64,000 bases of DNA from contig JAFLBI010000001.1 of assembly GCA_017303835.1 (NCBI GenBank), forward strand, positions 1,364,001-1,428,000. Direction: 5' to 3'. Below are positions 8,303 through 18,227 of this stretch, in pieces (position 1 is the first letter of the stretch; each line of letters begins with the position of its first letter). The notes under the pieces are model-generated. The model was given only the letters and a program-made list of their open reading frames with translations. It was not told where the DNA came from and ran no database searches. The position numbers and the translations under genes were made by a program. This DNA comes from Chitinophagales bacterium. GTDB taxonomy: Bacteria; Bacteroidota; Bacteroidia; Chitinophagales; Chitinophagaceae.

Positions 8303-10573
8303 ATGGCTTTTGATATTGAAATGATCAGAAAGGTGTATAGCGAGATGCCTGCCAAAGTAGACGCTGCCAAAAAAGCGTTAGGCCGTCCGCTCACCCTCGC
8401 AGAGAAGATACTCTTCGCACACCTGCACACAGACATGCAACTTGCTGATTTTGAGAGAGGTAAGTCTTATGTAGATTTTGCCCCAGACCGTGTTGCCATG
8501 CAGGATGCTACTGCCCAGATGGCCTTGCTGCAGTTCATGCAGGCTGGTCGTCCTAAGGTGGCTGTGCCTTCAACCGTACACTGCGATCACCTGATCGTTG
8601 CCAAAGACAATAGCAAAACAGACTTGGACAGAGCTGTGAATGAGAGCAAAGAAGTGTATGATTTTCTGGCCTCAGTTTCCAACAAATACGGTATCGGCTT
8701 CTGGAAGCCAGGTGCTGGTATCATCCACCAGGTGGTATTGGAAAACTATGCTTTCCCCGGTGGTATGATGATTGGTACCGATAGCCATACGGTGAATGCC
8801 GGTGGTTTGGGTATGATTGCCATTGGTGTGGGCGGTGCAGATGCCTGCGACGTCATGGCCGGCCTTCCTTGGGAACTGAAATGGCCTAAGTTGATTGGTG
8901 TGAAACTCACCGGTAAACTGAATGGCTGGACTGCTCCTAAAGATGTAATCTTAAAAGTAGCTGGTATCCTTACCGTAAAAGGTGGTACCGGTGCAATCGT
9001 TGAATATTTTGGTGAAGGTGCTACCAGCATGAGCTGTACTGGTAAAGGCACTATCTGTAACATGGGTGCAGAGATTGGTGCCACCACTTCTACCTTTGGT
9101 TACGATGCCAGCATGAGCCGTTACCTGAAAGCAACAGGTCGCGAAGAAATCGCTAACCTGGCTGATCAAATCAGCAGCTACCTTACCGGTGATGCAGAAG
9201 TATATGCCAACCCGGAAAAATACTTCGATCAAGTCATCGAAATCAACCTGAGTGAACTGGAACCACATTTGAACGGACCATTTACACCAGACCTCGCTAC
9301 GCCAATTTCTAAGATGAAAGAAATGGCTGCAGCCAACAACTGGCCGGTGAAAGTAGAAGTAGGTTTGATTGGTAGCTGTACCAACTCTTCTTATGAAGAT
9401 ATCAGCCGTGCGGTAAGCTTGGCCAAGCAGGTGAAAGAAAAAGGACTCAAGACCAAAGCTGAGTTCACTATTACACCTGGTTCTGAACAAGTACGTTATA
9501 CCATCGAGCGTGATGGCTATCTGGATACATTCGCTGAAATTGGTGCAACGGTATTCGCAAATGCCTGCGGCCCTTGCATTGGTATGTGGGAACGTATGGG
9601 TGCTGAAAAGCAAGAGCGCAACACCATCGTACACTCTTTCAACAGAAACTTTGCGAAGCGTGCTGATGGCAACCCCAACACATTGGCCTTTGTTGCTTCA
9701 CCAGAACTGGTAACAGCATTGGCGATTGCAGGTGATTTGACTTTCAACCCAATTACAGATACACTTACCAACGAAAAAGGAGAACAAGTAAAATTGGATC
9801 CCCCTTCTGGTGATGAATTGCCTGTAAAAGGTTTTGCAGTGGAAGATGCTGGCTACCAAGCACCAGCTGCTGATGGTAGTGGTGTACAAGTAGCAGTTGA
9901 CCCAGCGAGCAAGCGCTTGCAATTATTGGATCCATTTGCAGCTTGGGAAGGAACAGACCTGAAAGGTTTGAAACTACTGATCAAAGCAAAGGGCAAGTGT
10001 ACAACCGACCATATCTCTATGGCTGGTCCATGGTTGAAATTCCGTGGCCACTTAGACAATATCTCTAATAACCTCTTGATTGGTGCGGTGAACTTCTTCA
10101 ACGAGAAGACAGATAATGTGAAGAACCAACTCACTGGTGAATACGGTCCTGTACCTGCTACACAGCGTGCGTACAAAGCTGCAGGCATCGGTAGTATCGT
10201 AGTAGGTGATGAAAACTATGGTGAAGGTTCTTCTCGCGAACATGCGGCCATGGAACCTCGCCACTTGGGTGTGCGTGTGGTACTGACAAAATCTTTTGCA
10301 CGTATCCACGAAACCAACCTGAAGAAGCAAGGTATGCTGGCACTCACTTTTGCCAACAAAGAAGATTACGATAAGATTCAGGAAGATGATAGCATCGATG
10401 TAATTGGTTTAACCAGCTTTGCACCTGGTCAGCCTTTGCAACTGGTGCTCAACCATAAGGATGGTAGCAGCGATACCATTGTTGCTAACCATACGTACAA
10501 CCAACAGCAGATTGAGTGGTTCAAAGCAGGTGCTGCCTTGAACATCATTCGCAAGCAGGTTGCAGGTAATTAA
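8303..10573 (+). CDS. Aconitate hydratase (mitochondrial-type aconitase)
   Basis: Aconitase interconverts citrate and isocitrate in the TCA cycle through a 4Fe-4S cluster. I chose the ATG at 8303 ([16 protein letters not shown]); the 24 codons upstream are unlike the family. The protein is 756 residues. Cluster cysteines are in [10 protein letters not shown] and in [22 protein letters not shown] and [17 protein letters not shown] match the mitochondrial ACO2-like class rather than enterobacterial AcnA or AcnB. The swivel domain is at the C-terminus ([19 protein letters not shown]). A strong terminator follows at 10596. Confidence 0.95.
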   Translation: MAFDIEMIRKVYSEMPAKVDAAKKALGRPLTLAEKILFAHLHTDMQLADFERGKSYVDFAPDRVAMQDATAQMALLQFMQAGRPKVAVPSTVHCDHLIVAKDNSKTDLDRAVNESKEVYDFLASVSNKYGIGFWKPGAGIIHQVVLENYAFPGGMMIGTDSHTVNAGGLGMIAIGVGGADACDVMAGLPWELKWPKLIGVKLTGKLNGWTAPKDVILKVAGILTVKGGTGAIVEYFGEGATSMSCTGKGTICNMGAEIGATTSTFGYDASMSRYLKATGREEIANLADQISSYLTGDAEVYANPEKYFDQVIEINLSELEPHLNGPFTPDLATPISKMKEMAAANNWPVKVEVGLIGSCTNSSYEDISRAVSLAKQVKEKGLKTKAEFTITPGSEQVRYTIERDGYLDTFAEIGATVFANACGPCIGMWERMGAEKQERNTIVHSFNRNFAKRADGNPNTLAFVASPELVTALAIAGDLTFNPITDTLTNEKGEQVKLDPPSGDELPVKGFAVEDAGYQAPAADGSGVQVAVDPASKRLQLLDPFAAWEGTDLKGLKLLIKAKGKCTTDHISMAGPWLKFRGHLDNISNNLLIGAVNFFNEKTDNVKNQLTGEYGPVPATQRAYKAAGIGSIVVGDENYGEGSSREHAAMEPRHLGVRVVLTKSFARIHETNLKKQGMLALTFANKEDYDKIQEDDSIDVIGLTSFAPGQPLQLVLNHKDGSSDTIVANHTYNQQQIEWFKAGAALNIIRKQVAGN

Positions 10574-10595
10574 TCAAGCTTCTTGTGAAATAGTC

Positions 10596-10622
10596 AAGTC
10601 CCGCAAATGCGGGACTTTTTTT
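10596..10622 (+). terminator. Rho-independent terminator after the aconitase gene
   Basis: A perfect 9-bp stem (AAGTCCCGC with GCGGGACTT) around an AAAT loop is followed by a run of T. It lies 23 nt after the aconitase stop and ends that transcript before the gamma-glutamyltransferase gene. Confidence 0.88.
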
Positions 10623-10691
10623 ATCCATTCATCCAAAAATCTACAGTCAATTCTAATGCACCCTAACTTTAAGCAGCTAAAAAAACTGCTC

Positions 10692-12593
10692 ATGAGAAAG
10701 CTCCTTAGTTCATTATTGGCTGTAGCTATTGTTTCAGGTGTATTGGCACAAGGACAAGCTACACAAAAGCCACCCTTGCACGGTAAACATTGGATGGCCA
10801 TTACCGGTAAACCATTGGCCGCTACCGCAGGGGCTATGATCTTTAATAAAGGCGGTAATGCTGTGGATGCCGCATGTGCTATGCTGGCCGCAACCTGCAC
10901 CATGTGGGATGTACTCAGTTGGGGAGGTGAAACACAAGCACTGATCTATCATCCCAAGCTGAAAAAAGTGATTGCAATTAATGCCATGGGTGTTGCACCA
11001 ACAGGTGCTACGCCTGAATTCTTTAAAAGCAAAGGCTATGCATTTCCGCCTGAGTATGGTCCGCTGGCAGCTACTACACCGGGCACACCTGGTGGTATCT
11101 GTTATATGTTAGCAGAATATGGTACCATGAGTTTGAAAGAAGTATTGGCACCTGCCATGGAAATGGCAGCCGGATACCCTATTGATGCACAAACAGCGAA
11201 TAGCATCGAAAGACAAAAAGATCGTATCAAACAATGGCCTTATAGCAAAGCTGTTTTCTTACCACACCTGGGTGAAAAAAGAGAAGCACCAGAAGCAGGT
11301 GAAATCTTTGTACAAAAAGAATTACTGGCTACACTTACCAAAATGGTTGAAGCAGAGCAACAGGCATTAAAGCAAAAGAAAACACGCAAGCAAGCGATCT
11401 ATGCAGCTTACGACAGATTTTACAAAGGCGATATCGCCAAAGAATTTGTGCGTGGCTGTCAGGAACAAGGTGGCTTAATTACCATGGAAGATTTGGCCAA
11501 GTGGAAGCCGATTGAAGAAGCACCGTTAGCAACAAACTACAAAGGCATTGATGTATACAAATTACAACAGTGGACACAAGGACCTATGCTGTTGCAAGCA
11601 CTCAACATCCTAGAAAACTTTGATCTCAAGAGCATGGGCTATAACAGTGCCAAGTATATCAATACGGTATACCAGAGCATGAGTTTGGCTTTTGCTGATC
11701 GCGATTTTTATTATGGCGACCCCTACTTCCCGCCTGTTGAACCGATTAAAGGTTTGCTGAATAAGGATTATGCAAAACAACGCGCTGCATTAATCAATGC
11801 AGAAAAAAATGACCCCAATATGGGACCCGGCGATCCTTATCCGTATGAAGGCAGAACAAACCCTTACACAGATTTATTAAAGCAAAGAGGTTTTACACCA
11901 AGCAATGATGGTAAGCGAAATTTTGTACCCTCACACGACAGCACAACAATGGCCATGTCATTGGTGATTGATGAAGCGTACAAAGACAGATTAACACGCG
12001 GCACAACAAGTGTAGAAGCAGCAGATAAAGATGGCTGGGTTGTGTCTATTACACCAAGTGGTGGCTGGATTCCAGCCTGCATTGCGGGTAATACAGGTGT
12101 GGGTATGAGCCAGCGTATGCAGAGTTTTGTATTGGATAGTACCCTCAATCCCTTCAACGTAGTAGCACCGGGCAAAAGACCAAGGGTAACATTAACGCCT
12201 TCTTTAGCCATGAAAGATGGTAAGCCTTATCTTTCTTTTGCGGTACAGGGTGGTGATACACAAGACCAGAACTTGTTGCAATTTTTCCTGAATGTTGTAG
12301 AGTTTGGTATGACACCACAGCAGGCAGCAGAAGCAGCCAATATCAATACCAACCAATTGTGGTTGTCTTTGGGTGGCAGTAAAATGGATGATCGCAAACC
12401 AAGACCCGGTAGTATTTTGTTAGACAATCGTACGCCCAACGATGTGCGTGAAGCATTGAAGAAAATGGGTTACAATATTCAGTTGGGTAATAGAACCAGC
12501 GGACCAATTAACGCCATACTATTCGACTGGAAACACAATAGTTTCTGGGGTGGCAGCAGCCATAATGGCGAAGACTATGGTATTGCGTGGTAA
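10692..12593 (+). CDS. Gamma-glutamyltransferase-family secreted protein (Ntn-hydrolase)
   Basis: I chose the ATG at 10692 because MRKLLSSLLAVAIVSGVLAQ forms a clean signal peptide; an ATG at 10656 would add twelve residues. The mature protein of about 615 residues follows the gamma-glutamyltranspeptidase layout: AAGAMIFNKGGNAVDAACA near the N-terminus, PGTPGG, and the autoprocessing threonine in RGTTSVEAADKDGW (Thr of the TTS motif becomes the nucleophile of the small subunit). Family enzymes cleave glutathione or other gamma-glutamyl amides in the periplasm. The precise substrate is uncertain because the family is broad (it also includes acylases). Confidence 0.85.
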   Translation: MRKLLSSLLAVAIVSGVLAQGQATQKPPLHGKHWMAITGKPLAATAGAMIFNKGGNAVDAACAMLAATCTMWDVLSWGGETQALIYHPKLKKVIAINAMGVAPTGATPEFFKSKGYAFPPEYGPLAATTPGTPGGICYMLAEYGTMSLKEVLAPAMEMAAGYPIDAQTANSIERQKDRIKQWPYSKAVFLPHLGEKREAPEAGEIFVQKELLATLTKMVEAEQQALKQKKTRKQAIYAAYDRFYKGDIAKEFVRGCQEQGGLITMEDLAKWKPIEEAPLATNYKGIDVYKLQQWTQGPMLLQALNILENFDLKSMGYNSAKYINTVYQSMSLAFADRDFYYGDPYFPPVEPIKGLLNKDYAKQRAALINAEKNDPNMGPGDPYPYEGRTNPYTDLLKQRGFTPSNDGKRNFVPSHDSTTMAMSLVIDEAYKDRLTRGTTSVEAADKDGWVVSITPSGGWIPACIAGNTGVGMSQRMQSFVLDSTLNPFNVVAPGKRPRVTLTPSLAMKDGKPYLSFAVQGGDTQDQNLLQFFLNVVEFGMTPQQAAEAANINTNQLWLSLGGSKMDDRKPRPGSILLDNRTPNDVREALKKMGYNIQLGNRTSGPINAILFDWKHNSFWGGSSHNGEDYGIAW

Positions 12594-12611
12594 TGTAATT
12601 TGTTGAAAAGC

Positions 12612-12641
12612 AAAAGCCCCTTAATTGGGGCTTTTACTTTT
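12612..12641 (+). terminator. Terminator after the gamma-glutamyltransferase gene, possibly bidirectional
   Basis: A 9-bp stem (AAAAGCCCC with GGGGCTTTT) around a 6-nt loop is followed by ACTTTTAT. On the opposite strand the stem is also followed by a T-rich run, so it could serve the minus-strand gene ending at 12756 too. Confidence 0.8.
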
Positions 12642-12755
12642 ATAAGATCACTCGTTTGCTAGAAATATGTAAGAATCCTAAGAAAGCAATCATTAAAACA
12701 GCTCAATACTATCCTCGCTATGAATGAATGAATAAATAAATTCATGCATATTGAA

Positions 12756-13481
12756 TCAGTCTTTGTACGCGTCATTTCTATTATAGAGAATTTTTTCAAC
12801 AGCCCAATTATTTTTTTCTCTTTTAAAAAGTACAATAATTGTATTGGATAAATCCATCAAGAAGAAACGAAAAGCTACATAACATCTACTGTCATCGTCA
12901 AAGAAAAAAGGCGCGGTGATATAAGCTGCATCAATACATAGATCAGCATATTTCTTATAATTCAACCGAGATTGATCATAATGATACTGCATAACCTGTC
13001 TTACAGAATCAGGCATCAAATGAATATTTGTGTAATTGGCAACATTTCGGTAGATCGCAGGTATACTCGCATCAAATGTGCGGCTATGGTATGCATCTAC
13101 TGAATCATAATGGACTACACTGTCCATATTAACTAGTAAGGAGTCTGGTAAAATGTTTTTAGCCTTCCAGCTTGGGGTATTCCAATACTTTTTAATCATA
13201 TCACTGGAATCCTTACCATGAACACCGTTATCTGTTAAATATTTACGTAGTTGTATGTAAGCAAGCTCATGCAGGGAGCGAGTAATATTCAACTGTACAT
13301 TTTCACGATCGTTAATTTTATGCAAAGACCAACCTGTATCATAGGAAGGTTTTAGTGAAGGCAGAAACTCGCACACCAAGTATCGAACGAAAGCACTATC
13401 GGTAGCTGCTAAACTTTTTGGGGCAGCTACTGAATTGAAGATAAAAATCGATACAAAGAATAGCTTACTGACTACTCGCAT
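12756..13481 (-). CDS. Unrecognised exported protein, paralogue of the upstream neighbour
   Basis: I start this protein at the ATG at 13481 (MRVVSKLFFVSIFIFNSVAA), which gives a signal peptide and 241 residues; an ATG at 13535 would put 18 residues before it. I do not recognise the family. It shares an ordered set of patches with the gene at 13539-14255: FVRYLVCEFLPSLKP versus FLHYFVYTYLPSIQP, LPDSLLVNMDSVVHYDS versus LPDSVLANTDSIAYYDS, LMPDSVRQVMQYH versus MLPDSLRDLALYH, and a C-terminal NNWAVEKILY versus QRWAVDQVLY. The two are therefore a diverged tandem duplication, probably periplasmic or surface proteins. Confidence 0.7.
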   Translation of the reverse strand: MRVVSKLFFVSIFIFNSVAAPKSLAATDSAFVRYLVCEFLPSLKPSYDTGWSLHKINDRENVQLNITRSLHELAYIQLRKYLTDNGVHGKDSSDMIKKYWNTPSWKAKNILPDSLLVNMDSVVHYDSVDAYHSRTFDASIPAIYRNVANYTNIHLMPDSVRQVMQYHYDQSRLNYKKYADLCIDAAYITAPFFFDDDSRCYVAFRFFLMDLSNTIIVLFKREKNNWAVEKILYNRNDAYKD

Positions 13482-13538
13482 TTTTTTCTTGCTAATTCTC
13501 CACTCAAATGTGTGCCAGTTAATGCAAACGAGCAACCT

Positions 13539-14255
13539 TTATTCATCCAAATCAATTGAACTGTTATCGTATAAGACCTGATCTACAGCCCAACGCTGTG
13601 CCTTTTTTTGAAAAACCACTATCATTATGCGCCCAAAACGATAGAACATAATAGACACAAAACACTTGTCTCCCCCAAATAAGAAAAGCGGTTTTGTAAT
13701 ATATACTGTTCCTGAAGTAGCTGCTAGGTATTTTCTTTCGCATAGCGTTATTTGCGCCTGGTGGTACAGTGCCAAGTCGCGCAATGAATCTGGCAACATC
13801 TTGTATAATCCTAACTGATAAGGTCTGCTATATGCTTCTGGCATAGGCAATGTAGCCAGTTTTTTTCGATGAAAAGCAGCACTACTGTCATAATACGCTA
13901 TACTATCTGTATTCGCCAATACTGAATCAGGCAGATAATCTCGGGCCGACCAATATTGATCGCGTATAAACTCCTCAACAAAAGAGGCCGAATCTTTGCT
14001 ATTGACCAGATGACGATGCAAGTAATTGCTTAAATACTTTTTATCACCCGAAAACCTTGGAATGATTCCAATTTGCCAGTTCAGTTTATCATTGATTCTA
14101 GTAACACGATAGCCCTCATCATGTAAGACTGGTTGGATAGAAGGTAAATATGTATAAACAAAGTAGTGAAGAAATTCCCTATCAGCTTCTTTTGTAAGAT
14201 GTTGCGCTTGAGCAGAACTTCCAATGAGCAAACAAATCAGCAGAATTTTAACCAT
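13539..14255 (-). CDS. Unrecognised exported protein, paralogue of the downstream neighbour
   Basis: The protein of 238 residues has a short signal peptide (MVKILLICLLIGSSAQAQ). The rest is alpha/beta-like with no motif that I can assign. It is homologous over its whole length to the product of 12756-13481, with conserved LPDS-LxNxDSxxxYDS, a tyrosine-rich middle and a C-terminal W-A-V-D/E-x-x-L-Y. The stop lies 57 nt before the neighbour's start on the same strand, so the two are probably one transcription unit. Confidence 0.7.
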   Translation of the reverse strand: MVKILLICLLIGSSAQAQHLTKEADREFLHYFVYTYLPSIQPVLHDEGYRVTRINDKLNWQIGIIPRFSGDKKYLSNYLHRHLVNSKDSASFVEEFIRDQYWSARDYLPDSVLANTDSIAYYDSSAAFHRKKLATLPMPEAYSRPYQLGLYKMLPDSLRDLALYHQAQITLCERKYLAATSGTVYITKPLFLFGGDKCFVSIMFYRFGRIMIVVFQKKAQRWAVDQVLYDNSSIDLDE

Positions 14256-14392
14256 TGCTTAATGCATTACTCAATAAAAGATATGCAAAAAAAACTTTAT
14301 TGGAAGGAAGAACCAAACTACTTTTCAATAATACAGAACATAAAGTCAAAAAATCGCCATACCGGTTGGTTGAGATACCAAACGGCAAAATA

Positions 14393-15619
14393 CTATGAGG
14401 ATTTCTTATGCCGGCTTTGTTTGTTCGGATAATGTCTTCTATTTCCTTGCCCTCTAACCCTTCTCGCTTGGGGGTTGTATGCAGGTGTTTCACCAATCTC
14501 AGGAGGAATATTGGCTTTAGGTACTTCTTTGCCTAAGAGTCTTTCAATGGCTGCAAACTTGTGTTGCTCTTCTTCACCAATTAAAGTAAATGCAATACCA
14601 TCTGCTTCTGCACGTGCTGTTCTACCAATACGGTGCACATAATCTTCTCCATCATGGGGTACATCGTAATTGATCACCAAATCAATGGTATCAATATCAA
14701 TGCCGCGGCTCAGGATATCCGTAGCCACCAAAATAGGAATACGGCCACTGCTGAATCCCAATAAAACTGTTTCACGTTGTGTTTGTTCCAGATCGCTATG
14801 AATTTCTTCCGGCTTTAATCCGGCATGCTTCAAAGTTCTCGTGAGCTCTTTAACTTGTTGCTTACTGCTACAGAAAATCAAACAACTGGTAAAGTGCGTA
14901 TGCGCCAGAATATCCTGCAGCATGGGCAGTTTCTGCCTATCATACAAAACAAATGCTTTCTGTACAATCTTCTCCGGTGGTCTGGAAATAGCAATATTGA
15001 TTTCTACCGGTTCATGTAAAATTTCTCTTGCCAGTTTCCTGATTTTCTCCGGCATCGTAGCAGAGAATAAGAGGTTCTGTCTTTTCTTCGGCATATGCCC
15101 AATGATGAAACGAATATCATCCTGAAAACCCATATCTAGCATACGATCTGCTTCATCCAAAATCAAATATTCCACAAAAGAAAAATCTACATAACCCATT
15201 TTGATATGGGCCATCATTCTACCGGGCGTGCACACAATAATATCTGCACCCAACTCCAGTGCTTTTCTTTCCGCAACAAAATTTTGTCCGTCGTTGCCGC
15301 CATAAATGGGAATAGCACTGATATCGGTGAAATAAGCCAGGCCTTCAATATGCTGTGATATTTGGATGACCAGCTCTCGAGTAGGCACAATAATCACCGC
15401 ATTTACTTTATCATGCGTCTTATTGGTGATCAGTCTGTTCATGACAGGCAATAAGAATGCAGCTGTTTTGCCTGTACCGGTTTGTGCGGAAGCAATAATG
15501 TCTTTCCCTGCAAGGATTGGCGGAATTACCTGCTCCTGCACAGGAGTGGCATTTTCATATCTGGAAGCTTCAATACCTTCTAATAAGGCCGGGTGAAAAT
15601 CGAATTCTGTAAAACGCAA
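14393..15619 (-). CDS. DEAD-box ATP-dependent RNA helicase (RhlE-like)
   Basis: The 408-residue protein shows the DEAD-box motifs in order: Q motif (FHPALLEGI, then TPVQEQVIPPIL), AQTGTGKTAAF (motif I), PTRELV (Ia), TPGRM (Ib), LDEADRMLDMGF (II, DEAD), FSATMP (III), ILVATDILSRGIDI (V) and YVHRIGRTARAE (VI). The short basic C-tail (QARRVRGQGNRRHYPNKQ) resembles RhlE proteins. Such helicases remodel RNA in ribosome assembly and mRNA decay, often during cold growth. No partner genes adjoin it. Confidence 0.93.
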   Translation of the reverse strand: MRFTEFDFHPALLEGIEASRYENATPVQEQVIPPILAGKDIIASAQTGTGKTAAFLLPVMNRLITNKTHDKVNAVIIVPTRELVIQISQHIEGLAYFTDISAIPIYGGNDGQNFVAERKALELGADIIVCTPGRMMAHIKMGYVDFSFVEYLILDEADRMLDMGFQDDIRFIIGHMPKKRQNLLFSATMPEKIRKLAREILHEPVEINIAISRPPEKIVQKAFVLYDRQKLPMLQDILAHTHFTSCLIFCSSKQQVKELTRTLKHAGLKPEEIHSDLEQTQRETVLLGFSSGRIPILVATDILSRGIDIDTIDLVINYDVPHDGEDYVHRIGRTARAEADGIAFTLIGEEEQHKFAAIERLLGKEVPKANIPPEIGETPAYNPQARRVRGQGNRRHYPNKQSRHKKSS

Positions 15620-15667
15620 TGCTGTAGAATAATTAGTGAGTTGGTTAAAGATACATGCATTTACGCA

Positions 15668-18094
15668 CTAATCTGCTGCTTTCACCAAAGCAGGCACTGA
15701 AATTGCAATATGCGTGCCCTTACCCGGAGCGGAATTAATGGAACAAGCACCACGTAGTGCAATGAATCTTTCTACCATACCTGTTAATCCGTGGTGCATG
15801 GTTTTGTTTACGGCATCTGGGTCAAATCCAATACCGTTATCCCTGATATGCATATGAATATGTGCATCTTCTTCGTACAATTCTATCCCAACCTGAGATG
15901 CTTTTGCGTAGCGCAACACATTGGTTAGGCTCTCCTGCACTGCCCTATACAAAGCAAGCTTGGTTTTGGCATTCAGTGAAGACTCTTCAATAATGCCATC
16001 CACAACAATTCTGACACCAGTAATTTGCTGATAATTGTTGGCATGCCAGAGTAGGGTATCCATGAGACCACTATCATTCAACATCTGCGGATAAAGCGAG
16101 TTATACAGATGTCGGCTTTTCAAAACCGTTTCGTCGGTTACTTTCAAGAGGTTCTTGGCGCGCTCGCTAATTTCTTTTTGTCCTTCATCCAATCTTTGCG
16201 CTATCCATATTGCATCCATTTTCATAACAGTCAGGTTCTGACCTAACTCATCATGAATTTCTTTGGCAATTTCCTTCCGCTCTTCTTCACGTACATCCTG
16301 CAGATAGTTGGTGAGATCACGCAGTTCATCATTCAACTTCAACAGATTTTGCTCATCCTGCTTTCTTTGTGTGATATCATCATACTCCAAAATGATGTAG
16401 AGTAGTTTTCCCTCAACATCAAACATGGGGAATATTTTCAGCAGCACCCAAATACCATCAATGCGGTGGCCAAAATCTAAACCCTGGATATTTTTAGCCA
16501 AATCCAAGTCAAGGAAAAATTCTTTCTCAATTGCAATACCCTGTTCGATTACACTTTTAACTGTTTCTGCTATACCTGAAGCAACAGCCAAAGGCTCAGT
16601 GAAAGCATTGTGCCGGTTGTTCTCAATTAATTCGGGCGTAATGCCAAACATTCTAACAAATCTGGCATTGACACGGTAAGTCCAGCCTTCATTATCCAAA
16701 ATCTGCAAAGCACTTTGCGACTGCATAAACAGCTGTTCAAAAAAGAAACGATCAGCTTCTATACTATTCTGCGCTTCCTTTAAAGCCTTCAAATCTTCCA
16801 CTTCTACCATTACAGAACTCACCTGCCCATCTTTGTTCTCGATAGCGTATGCCAAAAGTTTGGTCCAAACTTGTTCAGTTCTTTTTTGTCCTGGGATATC
16901 AAAACGAATAGCCATTTCCTGCTGCACGGAAATTTTCTCTTCAAAGATGTTTTGTATCAAAGTGGCTAATCCGGCGTTTTGACAATACAGATCATCAAAA
17001 ACACTGTAATTAGATTGTAGCATTGCACTACCATCTATCTCAAACATCTCTTTAAACTTCTGGTTGATACGGATAATCTGACCAGACTGATCGAATAGAA
17101 TTTTTGCTGAAATTGACTGATCAAAAATTTGCTCAAAGAAATTATGCTCTTCCTGTAATCGCTCCTCAACAACTTTTCTTTCAGTAATATTTTCCTTTAC
17201 AGCGATATAGTTGGTAACAACCCCATTATCGTTTTTGATTGGCGAAATTGTTGCCTGCTCCCAATAGTATTCGCCATTCTTCTTTTTATTTCTGAATATA
17301 CCACTCCAAACATTTCCAGAACTCAGCTTTGCCCACATAGCGGTATACTCTTCCTTACTCGTAAATCCTGTTTGCAATATGCGCGGATTCTTTCCGATTG
17401 CTTCAGCGTAAGTGTAACCAGTTAAGCGACTAAAAGCCGGATTCACATACTCAATATTGCCATCAATATTTGTTATCACCACACTGGCTGCAGTATGCTC
17501 TACAGCTGTATTTAGCATCATCAATTGCTTGGTGGTTGCATTCAACTTTTCGTCAACCGCTATTTTCGCCATAGCATAACTGATGTTCTCTGATATGCTA
17601 AGGATCAAATCTACTTCCTCCGGATGCTCAAAAACATAAGGTTCTCCTGCGTATATAGCTGCTGCATACAATCTATCTGCTTCCTGAAAAATGGGGAATG
17701 AAATGGTTGATCGATAGCCTCTTTCCAGCGCTGCATCCCGCCATGGCGCAAAAAGCGGATCCGTTGCAGTATCATGGCAGATCACATGCGTACCAGATTT
17801 CAACGCACGTCCTGTTGGGCCCATGCCTTCAGGAGAATTACTATTGCTGATATTGATTTTGGCTAGATACCCATTCTCTTTACCAGAGAAATACAAAGGT
17901 TTCACCTGACCAGATTCCGGATCTAATACGCCAATCCATGCCAGTAAATACCCCCCTTCTGTTGTGATAACATTGCAGATTTCCTGCATGAGGGTATCTT
18001 TTTCATTGATGCGGATAATGGCTTTATTAATGCCATTGATAATCGCATAAATGCGCTTGAGCTGATTAATATCCTTTGACTGGTCGGCGTTCAT
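15668..18094 (-). CDS. GAF-PAS-PAS-PAS sensor histidine kinase (NarX-type, HisKA_3)
   Basis: The 808-residue protein has no membrane helices and reads as: GAF domain (about 20-180, with GRALKSGTHVICHD), a PAS/PAC pair (about 193-310, NPAFSRLTGYTYAEAIGKN and ENITERK), two further PAS domains (about 318-440 and 450-575), then a HisKA_3 dimerisation domain with the phosphoacceptor in EIAKEIHDELGQNL and an HATPase_c domain (NVLRYAKAS N box, DNGIGFDP G1, GLTGMVERF). HisKA_3 kinases phosphorylate LuxR/NarL-type response regulators. No such regulator is adjacent; one lies far away at 51505, but a link cannot be inferred from position. It is probably a cytoplasmic redox or small-molecule sensor. Confidence 0.9.
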   Translation of the reverse strand: MNADQSKDINQLKRIYAIINGINKAIIRINEKDTLMQEICNVITTEGGYLLAWIGVLDPESGQVKPLYFSGKENGYLAKINISNSNSPEGMGPTGRALKSGTHVICHDTATDPLFAPWRDAALERGYRSTISFPIFQEADRLYAAAIYAGEPYVFEHPEEVDLILSISENISYAMAKIAVDEKLNATTKQLMMLNTAVEHTAASVVITNIDGNIEYVNPAFSRLTGYTYAEAIGKNPRILQTGFTSKEEYTAMWAKLSSGNVWSGIFRNKKKNGEYYWEQATISPIKNDNGVVTNYIAVKENITERKVVEERLQEEHNFFEQIFDQSISAKILFDQSGQIIRINQKFKEMFEIDGSAMLQSNYSVFDDLYCQNAGLATLIQNIFEEKISVQQEMAIRFDIPGQKRTEQVWTKLLAYAIENKDGQVSSVMVEVEDLKALKEAQNSIEADRFFFEQLFMQSQSALQILDNEGWTYRVNARFVRMFGITPELIENNRHNAFTEPLAVASGIAETVKSVIEQGIAIEKEFFLDLDLAKNIQGLDFGHRIDGIWVLLKIFPMFDVEGKLLYIILEYDDITQRKQDEQNLLKLNDELRDLTNYLQDVREEERKEIAKEIHDELGQNLTVMKMDAIWIAQRLDEGQKEISERAKNLLKVTDETVLKSRHLYNSLYPQMLNDSGLMDTLLWHANNYQQITGVRIVVDGIIEESSLNAKTKLALYRAVQESLTNVLRYAKASQVGIELYEEDAHIHMHIRDNGIGFDPDAVNKTMHHGLTGMVERFIALRGACSINSAPGKGTHIAISVPALVKAAD

Positions 18095-18195
18095 TTGCAG
18101 GGAGAAAAATTATACGCAAGTGCAAAATAGGAAAGAATCCCGCCTAAAAGTTACCACGAAAAAGCGATTAATAACACAAAATCGGCAACCAATAG

Positions 18196-18223
18196 CAAAA
18201 AATAGCCCCGAAATTTCGGGGCT
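18196..18223 (-). terminator. Terminator downstream of the transaldolase gene
   Basis: The palindrome AGCCCCGAAATTTCGGGGCT (18204-18223) is followed on the minus strand by ATTTTTTG. It lies 4 nt after the transaldolase stop codon. Confidence 0.85.
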
Positions 18224-18227
18224 TATG

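Noticed and set aside
8951-9634. 227-codon frame on the minus strand inside aconitase
   Set aside because: The opposite strand is a fully conserved aconitase; the antisense translation has no domain and unusual composition.
14768-14783. Half-match to the ParB site parS (TGTTTCACGT followed by TGTGTT)
   Set aside because: Only the first ten bases agree with TGTTTCACGTGAAACA, the palindrome is broken, and it lies inside the helicase gene; most likely chance.
15668-18094. HisKA_3 sensor kinase as partner of the LuxR regulator at 51505
   Set aside because: The classes would fit each other, but the genes are about 33 kb apart and nothing in the sequence links them.
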